Program-made: the position numbers and the translations under genes
Origin: an uncultured Oscillospiraceae bacterium
GTDB lineage: Bacteria; Bacillota; Clostridia; Oscillospirales; Acutalibacteraceae
Assembly (NCBI GenBank): GCA_949289045.1
Contig: CASEMN010000003.1
Coordinates: 1 to 64,000 of the forward strand
Direction: 5' to 3'
Length of the DNA: 64,000 bases
Notes under the pieces: model-generated
What the model was told of the DNA's origin: nothing
Seen by the model: the letters and a program-made list of their open reading frames with translations, nothing else
Database searches by the model: none
Shown: positions 7,338-15,432 of the stretch, one piece after another
Layout of the letters: every line of letters starts with the position of its first letter
Numbering within the stretch: the first letter of the stretch is position 1

Positions 7338-8717
7338 TTGTACGATATAGATAATTTACTTAAATCCGTAAAAAGAGTTCATTTTATTGGCATCGGCGGT
7401 TCCGGAATGTGCCCTCTTGCAGAGATACTTATTTCAGAGGGATATAAAATTTCCGGTTCTGACAACAACGAAAGCGATAACCTTGTAAAGCTGCGTTCAC
7501 TGGGAGTTCCTGTACACATGGGACAAAGGGCAGAAAACATTGAAGGCGCAGAAATGATTGTCTACACCGCAGCGCTTCTCCCTGACAACCCCGAACTGGT
7601 AGCAGCTAAAGAAAGCGGAATACCCACCTTTGAACGCTCAAAGCTTTTCGGAGCAATCAGCCGACTTTATCCCGACTGCATAGGCGTTTGCGGCACTCAC
7701 GGAAAAACTACCGTTACTTCAATGCTCACTCAGATTTACATTACCTGCGGAAAAGACCCGTCAGCAGTTATAGGCGGCACTCTTCCCCTTATAGGCAGTC
7801 ACGGAAGAGTTGGTAAGAGCGACACCCTTATCTGCGAAGCCTGTGAGTTTGTTGATACATTCCTTGACCTTTCACCTGACACCGCGGTTATACTGAACAT
7901 CGACGAGGATCATCTTGATTACTTCAAGACCCTCGATAATCTTATTCTTTCTTTCCATAAGTTTGCTTCCATGGCGACAAAAGCGGTCATTTATAACGGC
8001 GACGATGCAAACACACTCAAGGCTGTAAAGGACTGCGGAGAAAAGGATAAAATCACATTCGGTTTTGAAAAGACAAACGACTTCTACCCGGAAAACATCA
8101 CAATGACAAGGGGCGCTTTCCCGAAGTTCACCGCAATGCATAAAGGCGAAGTTTTGGGAGAGGTTCAGCTGGGAGTTCCCGGAACACACAATGTCTTAAA
8201 CGCTCTTGCAGCAATTGCTGTTTCCGTTTACGGCGGCATTGAGGCAAAAGAAGCTATAAAGGCAATCGAACAGTTCAGAGGAGCCGGAAGAAGATTTGAG
8301 TTTCTTGCAGAGAAAAAGGGAATTACAATTGCCGACGACTATGCACATCATCCCGCAGAGCTTAAAGTAACCCTTGAAGCTGCAATGGCAATGGATTTCA
8401 ACGAAGTATGGGCAGTATTCCAGCCCTTTACCTATTCAAGAACCTATACTTTAATGGACGACTTTGCCGAGGTTCTTAAAATTCCACAGCATACAGTTAT
8501 GACGGAGATAATGGGTTCCCGTGAAAGGAACACATACAACGTATACACCTCTCAGCTGGCGGAAAAAATTCCCGGCAGCGTATGGTTCAACACCTTTGAA
8601 GAGGTTGCCGACTATGTTGTAAGCCATGCAAAGCCCGGAGATCTTGTAATAACCTTAGGCTGCGGCGATATTTACAAAGCGGCAAAGATGATGATTAAAA
8701 AGCTCGAAGAAAATTAA
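7338..8717 (+). CDS. murC: UDP-N-acetylmuramate--L-alanine ligase
   Basis: Cytosolic Mur ligase adding L-Ala to UDP-MurNAc, the first amino-acid step of peptidoglycan stem synthesis. The N-terminal Rossmann motif is HFIGIGGSGM. The ATP-binding P-loop is GVCGTHGKTT near residue 115. The central motif is NIDEDHLDYF near 190, and the C-terminal DDYAHHPAEL near 335 is typical of MurC. A TTG at 7338 has AGAGGTGA 5 nt upstream and is preferred; a GTG at 7329 would add three residues. It is monocistronic, ended by the terminator at 8731-8760. Confidence 0.97.
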   Translation: MYDIDNLLKSVKRVHFIGIGGSGMCPLAEILISEGYKISGSDNNESDNLVKLRSLGVPVHMGQRAENIEGAEMIVYTAALLPDNPELVAAKESGIPTFERSKLFGAISRLYPDCIGVCGTHGKTTVTSMLTQIYITCGKDPSAVIGGTLPLIGSHGRVGKSDTLICEACEFVDTFLDLSPDTAVILNIDEDHLDYFKTLDNLILSFHKFASMATKAVIYNGDDANTLKAVKDCGEKDKITFGFEKTNDFYPENITMTRGAFPKFTAMHKGEVLGEVQLGVPGTHNVLNALAAIAVSVYGGIEAKEAIKAIEQFRGAGRRFEFLAEKKGITIADDYAHHPAELKVTLEAAMAMDFNEVWAVFQPFTYSRTYTLMDDFAEVLKIPQHTVMTEIMGSRERNTYNVYTSQLAEKIPGSVWFNTFEEVADYVVSHAKPGDLVITLGCGDIYKAAKMMIKKLEEN

Positions 8718-8730
8718 AGAATAAAAACTT

Positions 8731-8760
8731 AACGGGACAGCGAAAACTGTCCCGTTTTTT
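8731..8760 (+). terminator. Terminator of murC
   Basis: Perfect 10-bp stem AACGGGACAG / CTGTCCCGTT with a 6-nt loop, followed by T residues. Confidence 0.93.
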
Positions 8761-8774
8761 ATACTTATTAAACT

Positions 8775-9959
8775 TTATAAAGCCTCTGTTCCGATATATG
8801 TTACCTCCGGCTGTTCCCTGAGTTTTACGATATCCTTCTTCTGAGCTACTACAAAAAATCCGTAGATATTAAGCCCGTCTTTTTCGACGCTTTCTATAAT
8901 GCTGTCAAAGTCAACATCACCGATATTCATCATCTTTACAATATCGTCGTTATCCCTGAGATATGAGAGCATGGAAACAAAATGAGTTTTCATAATCTCG
9001 CCGTTGCCTGAGTCCTTAACGGTACCACCGTCGAGGTCAGTCAGTGACAAATACGGATATTTTTCCTTATCCCATCTAAAACAGGTTCCTCCCGGCATAA
9101 CATTGAAACCCATGTTTGGAGAAATTATCATTCCTTCCTCATTGCAGGCTCCTACAGCACACCACAGGTAATATCCGGAAATATCAGCCTCATCATACCA
9201 GCTGTAAAACTTTTCATATTCCATCATATCTTTAAAAGTTACGTACACCTTGTAATACTTTGATTCATCAAGCTCCTCAATGGCTTTGTCTGCCTCTTTT
9301 CTTGTACCGTTTAATCCCATCATCTCGCCCGTTTCTCCGTCTACAGCTAAAATGCTCATTCTTTCTCTTCCGGGAACAAAAACATTAAAATTCGGCAGTC
9401 TTAAAGAGTCGGAATCATAAAGGATCAGCTTATTTCTTTCAATAATTCCGTCCACATCGTCAAAATTTCCATCAATAGACTGATGCTGCCATATTTTTAT
9501 CCTGTACTTACCATACCCTAAATCTTCTGCAATTACAGCATCTCTGTAATTCCCCGGCATAAACATATCCGTATACACTGCCATATCAAGAGTTATCTGA
9601 TTCATGCTGTATTCTTCCTCTATAATTTTTGCAGGCGAATAGTAAAACAGCGACACAAAATCAGGCAGTACAAATATTACAAACAAAACTATCGCGAGCA
9701 CAATAGCTCCCATAACAGTACCGGCTTTGATAAAAGCTTTGCGTATAGATTTCTGCACATAGGATATTAATTTCTCATCGGCTTCGGTTTCGGCTGTGGG
9801 TTCAGTATCGCCTAAGTCATCAAGCCCGGGAATTTTCGACTCCTCAAAAAGATATTCGTTTATGGCGTCCTGCTTTTCGATTTCTGCTTCTATTTCCTTT
9901 TTACGGGTTTCATCAAGTTTCCCGCTTTTGTATAATTCAAGCAATTCACGGTATGTCAT
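8775..9959 (-). CDS. Membrane anti-sigma factor (Sigma-reg_N / Sigma-reg_C type)
   Basis: Protein of 394 aa, with an N-terminal cytosolic helical region of about 85 residues, one transmembrane segment near residues 89-112 (AGTVMGAIVLAIVLFVIFVLP), and a large extracytoplasmic domain of about 280 residues. This layout matches YhdL-like anti-sigma factors, whose N-terminus binds the sigma factor and whose outer domain senses envelope state. The ATG at 9959 has GGAGG 9 nt upstream; an upstream open extension to 10052 is rejected because it covers the sigma gene. It overlaps the sigma factor gene by 14 nt. The signal sensed is unknown. Confidence 0.82.
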   Translation of the reverse strand: MTYRELLELYKSGKLDETRKKEIEAEIEKQDAINEYLFEESKIPGLDDLGDTEPTAETEADEKLISYVQKSIRKAFIKAGTVMGAIVLAIVLFVIFVLPDFVSLFYYSPAKIIEEEYSMNQITLDMAVYTDMFMPGNYRDAVIAEDLGYGKYRIKIWQHQSIDGNFDDVDGIIERNKLILYDSDSLRLPNFNVFVPGRERMSILAVDGETGEMMGLNGTRKEADKAIEELDESKYYKVYVTFKDMMEYEKFYSWYDEADISGYYLWCAVGACNEEGMIISPNMGFNVMPGGTCFRWDKEKYPYLSLTDLDGGTVKDSGNGEIMKTHFVSMLSYLRDNDDIVKMMNIGDVDFDSIIESVEKDGLNIYGFFVVAQKKDIVKLREQPEVTYIGTEAL

Positions 9960-10449
9960 AATTTTCCGCCTCCAAATAAGATTTGAGTTCTCTCCTCGCC
10001 CGGTAAGAAAGCACACGTACATTTTCAGGAGTAATATGCAGAATTGCTGCAATCTCCTTTTGAGATAAATTTCCGAAATACTGCATTTGAAGCACTTCCC
10101 GCTTTCTCAGCTCCAGTTTTCTCATGGCATTATAGAGGAGCTTACGGTTTTCATCCCTCATTATTTCATCAAAAAGCGTATTGGAGCCTTCATCGCTCTT
10201 TTGCTGTATCTCTTCAAGGGATGTTTTTCTTTTTTCCTTTTTTAAAGTGTTGAAATATAGATTTCTCGCCACAACATAAAGCCAGGCACGGACATTTGTA
10301 TGGCTGTCGGAAAGGGACAACAGCGCTTTAAGGAACGTTTCCTGAAGCAAATCTTCAGAAAGAACACAGTCTCCGCTCAGGGAGTAAAGGTAAAGATAAA
10401 TTTCTCTGCTGTATCTTTGGTAAAAAATATTAAGCATTTCATTATCCAC
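9946..10449 (-). CDS. ECF RNA polymerase sigma factor
   Basis: Group 4 (extracytoplasmic function) sigma-70, about 167 aa. Region 2 is visible as SEDLLQETFLKAL and AWLYVVARNLYFNTLKKEKR. Region 4 is visible as REVLQMQYFGNLSQKEIAAILHITPENVRVLSYRARRELK. The GTG at 10449 is chosen because GGAGG lies about 9 nt upstream; an ATG further up (10563) has no such site. It is co-transcribed with, and overlaps by 14 nt, the anti-sigma factor, the standard arrangement for an autoregulated stress module. The target promoter is unknown. Confidence 0.92.
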   Translation of the reverse strand: MDNEMLNIFYQRYSREIYLYLYSLSGDCVLSEDLLQETFLKALLSLSDSHTNVRAWLYVVARNLYFNTLKKEKRKTSLEEIQQKSDEGSNTLFDEIMRDENRKLLYNAMRKLELRKREVLQMQYFGNLSQKEIAAILHITPENVRVLSYRARRELKSYLEAENYDIP

Positions 10450-10626
10450 ATCCGGCTCCCTCCCCGCTTTATAAAATTTGTAATGATTTAACTCTTCACT
10501 ATTATAACAACCGTAAAACCAAAATGTTACACAGTTAAGCTTCATTAAATTAAAAAACTCCATTTCTTATTATGTATTTCAAATTTTTTACATATTTAAA
10601 TATCCGCAAATTTTACTCTAAATATT

Positions 10627-10669
10627 AAAAATAACTGCATCAAGGTTTACCCATGATGCAGTTATTTTT
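10627..10669. terminator. Strong hairpin terminator after the nucleoside hydrolase
   Basis: A perfect 16-bp stem (arms 10627-10642 and 10654-10669, core TAACTGCATCA) with an 11-nt loop lies 4 nt beyond the end of the nucleoside hydrolase gene and before the upstream side of the sigma factor. Confidence 0.93.
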
Positions 10670-10673
10670 TCAG

Positions 10674-11612
10674 TTAGTTTGCGGTATTGAAAACGGTATT
10701 TAATACATCATTAAAGTGGTGCAACACCTGCTTTGAATCAACGTTAAGGCATACTTGAACATTTGGATTGCAGTTACGCATCCTATCCGGATCACAAATC
10801 GTTCTTCCTCTTAAACCTTCCTCAGTAATTACAGTCACATGCATCGGCAGCATAGTAAACCATTCAGGATGGATAGCGGCGGCTATTGCGGAGGGATCAT
10901 GCAAATAGCAGCCGTCCTTTGCATTTACATGGTCAATGTAATAATCCACCATATCAGCATACGCCGTACCAACAGTACCATTTTGCCTCCAAAGCATAGT
11001 ATCGTTTTTAGTTAAAATAGAACGCATAGTGACGTCCAGTCCAACCATTGTTATGGAAACGCTACTTTCAAATACATACTTTGCAGCTTCCGGATCCTGA
11101 GAAATATTGGCCTCGGCAATCTTTCTAATATTTCCCGGAACGGTAATTGCTCCGCCCATAATTACAACTTTTCCTATCATTTTTTCAATTTCCGGAGCTT
11201 TTTTCAATGCTGCTGCCAGATTCGTCAACGGACCAGTAGTAACAATAGTTAACTCTTTACCGTAAGTTTTTACAGACTGAATAATAAAGTCTATCCCATT
11301 GTCTAATGCTTTTTGGATAGAAGGATGTTCAAATGAAATATTTCCTACACCATTATCACCATGTATTCTTGCACTTACTGCTAAACGTTCAAAAGCTGGC
11401 TTATTAAGGGCGTGTTCTGCTCCAACATATACCGGGATGTTATCTTCACCCAATAAATTTAACAGATTAAGAGCATTTTTTACACCACCTCTAGTTTCGA
11501 TGTTTCCGTAGGAGCCGACGATACCAATCAATTCAACATCCTGACTTCCCACAGCATAGGCTATCGCCATTCCATCATCAATTCCAGTGTCTACGTCCAA
11601 CAACATCTTCAT
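10674..11612 (-). CDS. Nucleoside hydrolase (IunH/Rih family)
   Basis: Cytosolic nucleoside N-ribohydrolase, 312 aa, splitting ribonucleosides to base and ribose for salvage. The Ca2+-binding signature DVDTGIDDG is at residues 6-14, TTGPLTNLA is near 125-133, and the C-terminal metal/ribose Asp is in LHDPSA near 232. The start at 11612 has AAGGAG 9 nt upstream. The gene has its own strong promoter with a perfect palindromic operator over the transcription start (11631-11646), so it is likely repressed by a LacI-type protein encoded elsewhere. No transporter or kinase accompanies it. Purine or pyrimidine preference cannot be told. Confidence 0.92.
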   Translation of the reverse strand: MKMLLDVDTGIDDGMAIAYAVGSQDVELIGIVGSYGNIETRGGVKNALNLLNLLGEDNIPVYVGAEHALNKPAFERLAVSARIHGDNGVGNISFEHPSIQKALDNGIDFIIQSVKTYGKELTIVTTGPLTNLAAALKKAPEIEKMIGKVVIMGGAITVPGNIRKIAEANISQDPEAAKYVFESSVSITMVGLDVTMRSILTKNDTMLWRQNGTVGTAYADMVDYYIDHVNAKDGCYLHDPSAIAAAIHPEWFTMLPMHVTVITEEGLRGRTICDPDRMRNCNPNVQVCLNVDSKQVLHHFNDVLNTVFNTAN

Positions 11613-11630
11613 CTTAAGCTTCTCCTTTCT

Positions 11631-11646
11631 GATAAAACGTTTTATC
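11631..11646 (-). promoter_or_regulatory. LacI/GalR-type operator palindrome
   Basis: GATAAAACGTTTTATC is a perfect 16-bp palindrome with the central CG typical of LacI-family operators. It sits at the expected transcription start, between the -10 and the ribosome-binding site of the nucleoside hydrolase gene. Confidence 0.7.
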
Positions 11647-11652
11647 TATCTT

Positions 11653-11681
11653 TTTATAACATATAAACTTAACTATGTCAA
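11653..11681 (-). promoter_or_regulatory. Consensus sigma-A promoter of the nucleoside hydrolase gene
   Basis: On the minus strand, TTGACA (11676-11681), a 17-nt spacer and TATAAA (11653-11658). The near-perfect match fits a promoter that is held off by a repressor. Confidence 0.82.
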
Positions 11682-11775
11682 TATTTTTTATTGATTTTAT
11701 ACATAATTTAACTTCTGCTAGTAATTAATTATAAGGAACATTTTTTAGCTGTTTACTCCAAGCTAAAAGCATAAA

Positions 11776-11816
11776 AAAACGCAGAACAATCTGTTTTTAC
11801 AGATATTCTGCGTTTT
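11776..11816 (-). terminator. Terminator of the proBA-membrane protein operon
   Basis: Long imperfect hairpin with outer arms AAAACGCAGAA / TTCTGCGTTTT and an inner CTGT/ACAG stem, followed on the minus strand by a T run. It lies 50 nt after the membrane-protein stop. Confidence 0.85.
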
Positions 11817-11866
11817 GTTCGATATTCTGTTTGGCTTACATCTATGTTTTCGCCGTTAAGTAGCTT

Positions 11867-12694
11867 TTATTCAGCTGCTTCTGCCTCTGTGGATGATGCC
11901 GATGCAGCTGTTTCAGTAGGTTCTGAAAACGGCTCTGTGTAAATCTCAGAAGGTTCTGCCTCATCGGTAGTATCTTCAACAGGGGCTGTTGTAGAGGGTG
12001 CTGACTCTGTCTCCGGTGCATTTGTAGATCTGATAGCGCTTACATAGTATCCGTCAGAACTTTCACGAAGAACCACAGTTACATATTTATCGGGCTCCGG
12101 CTCTACCATATCGCCATTTTCTGCCTGTGCCCACTGGCTGCTGCCAAGGTATCCTACAAGAAGCTCAACAGTATTTCCTTTTTTGGAAATTTCAACTACT
12201 CGAGGAGTGTAAATAGGCTCAACACCGGTAATAGGAACAATATAAACCTGCTTTGCGCTATCATAGCTGAACTCATATCCGAGACCAGTTACGCTTGTAT
12301 GCTCCGGCTTTGCCTCCGGTCCGAAAAGCTTTGAGAAATACTTTTCAACGTCTTTCTGAGGTATAGAAAGATTACCGTCGTCAGTGGCATAAACGGAAGT
12401 ATCAAGGTCGCTTTTAAGAAGTGCCCAAATTGCAGCGTTAATAAGCTGTTCCTGATTTCCCTTTGTAACATCATCGAAGGGATCGGGGTCAAACATTATA
12501 ACGGGAGTTATGAAAGACTCATACTCCGACTTTTTCGCTGACTGATCCGTCAATTTGCCTACGCCGAAAATTATACCGGCTATAACGGCTGCAAGACCGA
12601 TAACCGCAAATATTATAACGATAATTCCAACCGGCAATGCCGCCTTGTTTCGCCTGTGTTTTCTTGCTGAAACAGTTTTCTTTGCTTTTTCCAT
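11867..12694 (-). CDS. Single-pass membrane protein of unknown function, Thr/Glu-rich tail
   Basis: Protein of 275 aa. A basic N-terminus (KARKHRRNK-like) is followed by one membrane segment at about residues 20-47. A soluble domain to about 220 follows, probably outside the cell, and then a low-complexity tail rich in Thr, Glu, Ala and Pro. The ATG at 12694 has AGGAGC 5-6 nt upstream. It starts 29 nt after proA and shares the terminator at 11776, so it is probably the last gene of proB-proA-X. Nothing in it suggests a proline-related function; no family was recognised. Confidence 0.75.
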   Translation of the reverse strand: MEKAKKTVSARKHRRNKAALPVGIIVIIFAVIGLAAVIAGIIFGVGKLTDQSAKKSEYESFITPVIMFDPDPFDDVTKGNQEQLINAAIWALLKSDLDTSVYATDDGNLSIPQKDVEKYFSKLFGPEAKPEHTSVTGLGYEFSYDSAKQVYIVPITGVEPIYTPRVVEISKKGNTVELLVGYLGSSQWAQAENGDMVEPEPDKYVTVVLRESSDGYYVSAIRSTNAPETESAPSTTAPVEDTTDEAEPSEIYTEPFSEPTETAASASSTEAEAAE

Positions 12695-12723
12695 AAATAG
12701 CTCCTGTTCTGCCCTAAAGGCTG

Positions 12724-13968
12724 TCAGCGAATTTGTCCGCTGCCGCTGATTATATATTTCTGGCTTGTAAGTTCACTTAAACCAAGAGGTCCTCTGGCGT
12801 GAAGCTTCTGGGTAGAAATTCCAATCTCTGCACCAAAACCGAATTCTCCGCCGTCGGTAAATCTTGTTGAAGCGTTTACATATACTGCCGCAGAATCAAC
12901 CTGCTGCTGAAACTTCATGGCCGAAGCGAAGTCGCAGGTTATTATGCTTTCACTGTGACCGGTGGAATATCTATTGATATGCTCAATTGCCTCTTCCACG
13001 CTGTCAACGGTTTTAACTGAGATTATGTAGTCAAGGTATTCTTTACCCCAGTCCTCATCTGTTGCAGGGATAATACCCTCTACAGTATTTGCCGCTCTTT
13101 CATCGCCTCTTATTTCGACATTCTTCTCTCTGAGCTTTTCACAAACTCCGGGAAGAACACGTTCCAGCGCTGCACTGTGAATAACAAGACTTTCGCAGGC
13201 GTTGCACACGGAGGGGCGTGAAGTTTTTGCATTAAAGACTATATCCGCCGCCATCTTAGCATCGGCTGTCTCATCAATATAAATATGGCAATTGCCAGCT
13301 CCTGTTTCAATTACAGGTACGCTGGAATTTTCAACAACGCTTTTAATAAGTCCAGCTCCTCCTCTGGGAATAAGCACATCTACATATCCGTTAAGCCTCA
13401 TAAGCTCTTTAGCGCTGTCTCTTGAGGTATCTTCCACAAAGCAGATTACATCTTCGGGAAGTCCTGCTTTTTTTACCGCCTCACGCATTACTCCCGCAAT
13501 AGCAAGGTTCGAGTTTATGGCCTCTTTGCCGCCTCGGAGAATAACCGCATTTCCGCTTTTAATACACAAAGCGGCGGCATCTGCCGTAACATTGGGCCTT
13601 GCTTCATAAATGACACCTATAACTCCGAGAGGCACGCTCACCTTTTCAATTCTAAGTCCGTTGGGTCTCGTGGCTCCCCCTACGGCTCTTCCTATAGGAT
13701 CAGCAAGGGCAATTATATCTTCGGCTCCCTTTGCCATTCCCTCAATCCTGCCTTCGTCAAGGCTAAGCCTGTCAATAAGCGAAGGGGTAAGTCCGTTTTC
13801 TTTTCCCTTTTCAACGTCAATACGGTTTGCTTCTATTATTTTTTCTGCATTTTCTCTGAGAGCCTTGGCGATTTCATAAAGCGCTTTGTTTCTTGTTTCG
13901 CCGGAAGCGCTTGCAAGTACGCTTTTAGCTTTCTTTGCCCTTTCTCCCAGTTCTGAAATATATGACAT
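12724..13968 (-). CDS. proA: Gamma-glutamyl phosphate reductase
   Basis: Second step of proline synthesis: NADPH reduction of glutamyl-5-phosphate to the semialdehyde. It is 414 aa in the aldehyde-dehydrogenase superfamily. The catalytic Cys lies in RPSVCNACESL near residue 255. The GAGNCHIY motif is near 225 and RGGKEAINSN near 140, all typical of ProA. The ATG at 13968 has GGAGG 7 nt upstream. The gene starts one nucleotide after proB ends, a standard proBA operon. Confidence 0.97.
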   Translation of the reverse strand: MSYISELGERAKKAKSVLASASGETRNKALYEIAKALRENAEKIIEANRIDVEKGKENGLTPSLIDRLSLDEGRIEGMAKGAEDIIALADPIGRAVGGATRPNGLRIEKVSVPLGVIGVIYEARPNVTADAAALCIKSGNAVILRGGKEAINSNLAIAGVMREAVKKAGLPEDVICFVEDTSRDSAKELMRLNGYVDVLIPRGGAGLIKSVVENSSVPVIETGAGNCHIYIDETADAKMAADIVFNAKTSRPSVCNACESLVIHSAALERVLPGVCEKLREKNVEIRGDERAANTVEGIIPATDEDWGKEYLDYIISVKTVDSVEEAIEHINRYSTGHSESIITCDFASAMKFQQQVDSAAVYVNASTRFTDGGEFGFGAEIGISTQKLHARGPLGLSELTSQKYIISGSGQIR

Positions 13969-13969
13969 T

Positions 13970-14758
13970 TTATTTCCTCCCTTTAAATATTGTTCCTGTC
14001 TGACGGCCCTCAATAAGTTTATATATATCCTGAGGGTGTGAGCCGTTCATAACTACAGTATCTATGGAGTGCTCCGCAGCAATCTGAGCAGCTTTAAGCT
14101 TTGTTACCATACCTCCGGTTCCTCGCTTACTGCCTGCTCCTCCCGCAAGAGCTATTATCCTTTCGTCAATTTCGTCAACAACAGGTATAAGTCTCGCATC
14201 TGGATCAGTATGCGGATCGCTGCTGAAAAGTCCGTCAATATCGCTTAAAATTATAAGTGCATCAGCATCTACAAGAGCCGCAACTGTTGCTGAAAGACTG
14301 TCGTTATCTCCGTAAACAATCTCTTCTACAGCGACACTGTCGTTTTCATTTACAATAGGCACAGCGCCGTATTCAAAAAGACGCTTGAATGTATTTGAGA
14401 GATTTTCTCTTCTCTCTTTATCCTCAAAGTCGCTTCTCGTTACAAGAAGCTGTGCTATTGTGTGGCCGTATTCGCTGAAAAACTTATCATACATAAACAT
14501 CAGCTCACACTGTCCTACAGCTGCCGCAGCCTGTCTGCCGGGAGTATCCTGTGGTCGCTCTTTAAGTCCAAGCTTGCCGACTCCTACGCCGATAGCTCCG
14601 GAAGTTACAAGAACTACCTCAATTCCGGAATTTACAAGGTCAGAAAGGACGCTTGCAAGCTTTGCCATTCTTCTTATATTTGTTTTTCCTGTTTCATATG
14701 TAAGGGTGGAAGTACCCACCTTAACTACAATTCGTTTTAAATTCTTTAATACAGCCAT
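13970..14758 (-). CDS. proB: Glutamate 5-kinase, short form
   Basis: ATP-dependent phosphorylation of glutamate, the first committed and proline-inhibited step of proline synthesis. It is 262 aa, with an amino-acid-kinase fold only: VVKVGTSTLT at the N-terminus, VTSGAIGVG near 50, VNENDSV near 140 and GTGGMVTKLKAA near 210. The C-terminal PUA domain of longer ProB proteins is absent, as in some other bacteria; the frame ends cleanly, so this is not a truncation. The ATG at 14758 follows GAGGAAG. Confidence 0.96.
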   Translation of the reverse strand: MAVLKNLKRIVVKVGTSTLTYETGKTNIRRMAKLASVLSDLVNSGIEVVLVTSGAIGVGVGKLGLKERPQDTPGRQAAAAVGQCELMFMYDKFFSEYGHTIAQLLVTRSDFEDKERRENLSNTFKRLFEYGAVPIVNENDSVAVEEIVYGDNDSLSATVAALVDADALIILSDIDGLFSSDPHTDPDARLIPVVDEIDERIIALAGGAGSKRGTGGMVTKLKAAQIAAEHSIDTVVMNGSHPQDIYKLIEGRQTGTIFKGRK

Positions 14759-14859
14759 ACTCTTCCTCAATATCCGGCGGAGGCCTCCGCCTGATTTACC
14801 TTAAAATTATACCACAAAACATTACCTATTGTATAGCAGAAAAATAAATTTAAATAAAA

Positions 14860-14897
14860 GAATACAGCCCGCTGCATAAAAACAGCGGGCATTATTC
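14860..14897 (-). terminator. Terminator of ptsH
   Basis: Stem GCCCGCTG / CAGCGGGC (14867-14890) with an 8-nt loop and A/T flanks, 36 nt past the HPr stop. The U tract is interrupted, so efficiency is uncertain. Confidence 0.75.
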
Positions 14898-14925
14898 TTA
14901 AATAAAGTATTCTGTTCAAATAAAA

Positions 14926-15189
14926 TTACTCAGCAAAACCTGACTCAACAAGCTTTACGAGAGCATCAACGGCTTCTTCCTCATCGGAACCGCCTGCGAT
15001 AATGCGAATCTGTGTGCCGCCCATAATTCCAAGTGAAAGCACACCGAGAAGACTCTTTGCGTTTACACGGCGTTCCTCTTTCTCAACCCAAATTGAAGAC
15101 TTGAATTCGTTTGCCTTCTGTATAAAAAAGGTAGCAGGACGAGCATGTAAACCAACCTTATTCTGAACAGTTACATCTTTTACGTACAT
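14926..15189 (-). CDS. ptsH: HPr-family phosphocarrier protein
   Basis: Small PTS phosphocarrier, 87 aa from the ATG at 15189, the exact usual HPr length. From this start the active-site histidine is residue 15 (VGLHARPA) and the regulatory serine residue 46 (NAKSLLGVLSLGI), the canonical positions. An in-frame GTG at 15195 is too close to the ribosome-binding site. Both residues intact means it can act in sugar transport and as HPr(Ser-P) in catabolite control. No ptsI or hprK is nearby; the gene is monocistronic with its own promoter and terminator. Confidence 0.93.
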   Translation of the reverse strand: MYVKDVTVQNKVGLHARPATFFIQKANEFKSSIWVEKEERRVNAKSLLGVLSLGIMGGTQIRIIAGGSDEEEAVDALVKLVESGFAE

Positions 15190-15243
15190 AGTCACATTAC
15201 TCCTACAAAATAAATTTACTTTTTGTTTTTTTCGCTGTTACAT

Positions 15244-15271
15244 ATTATAGCACAAAACTCTATCTCGTCAA
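15244..15271 (-). promoter_or_regulatory. Promoter of ptsH
   Basis: On the minus strand, TTGACG (15266-15271), a 16-nt spacer and TATAAT (15244-15249), about 50 nt before the HPr start. Confidence 0.72.
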
Positions 15272-15432
15272 TCAAAATCCGCCGACTTATTCCCGTTTTT
15301 CCAATAATTCGGCCTGTCTGCTAAACAAAACTACTTTAAAAACGTTTGGTTTGTACATTTTGTCCATGATTTTTTGTACACTTTGTTTATATAAATTTGC
15401 GAATTTGGACACATATTGACGATTGGTACTGT

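Noticed and set aside
10044..10491. Plus-strand frames opposite the sigma factor
   Set aside because: Short, without ribosome-binding sites, and antisense to a clear sigma-70 region 2/4 protein.
14385..14804. 139-codon plus-strand frame opposite proB
   Set aside because: No ribosome-binding site and no family resemblance; proB on the other strand is unmistakable.
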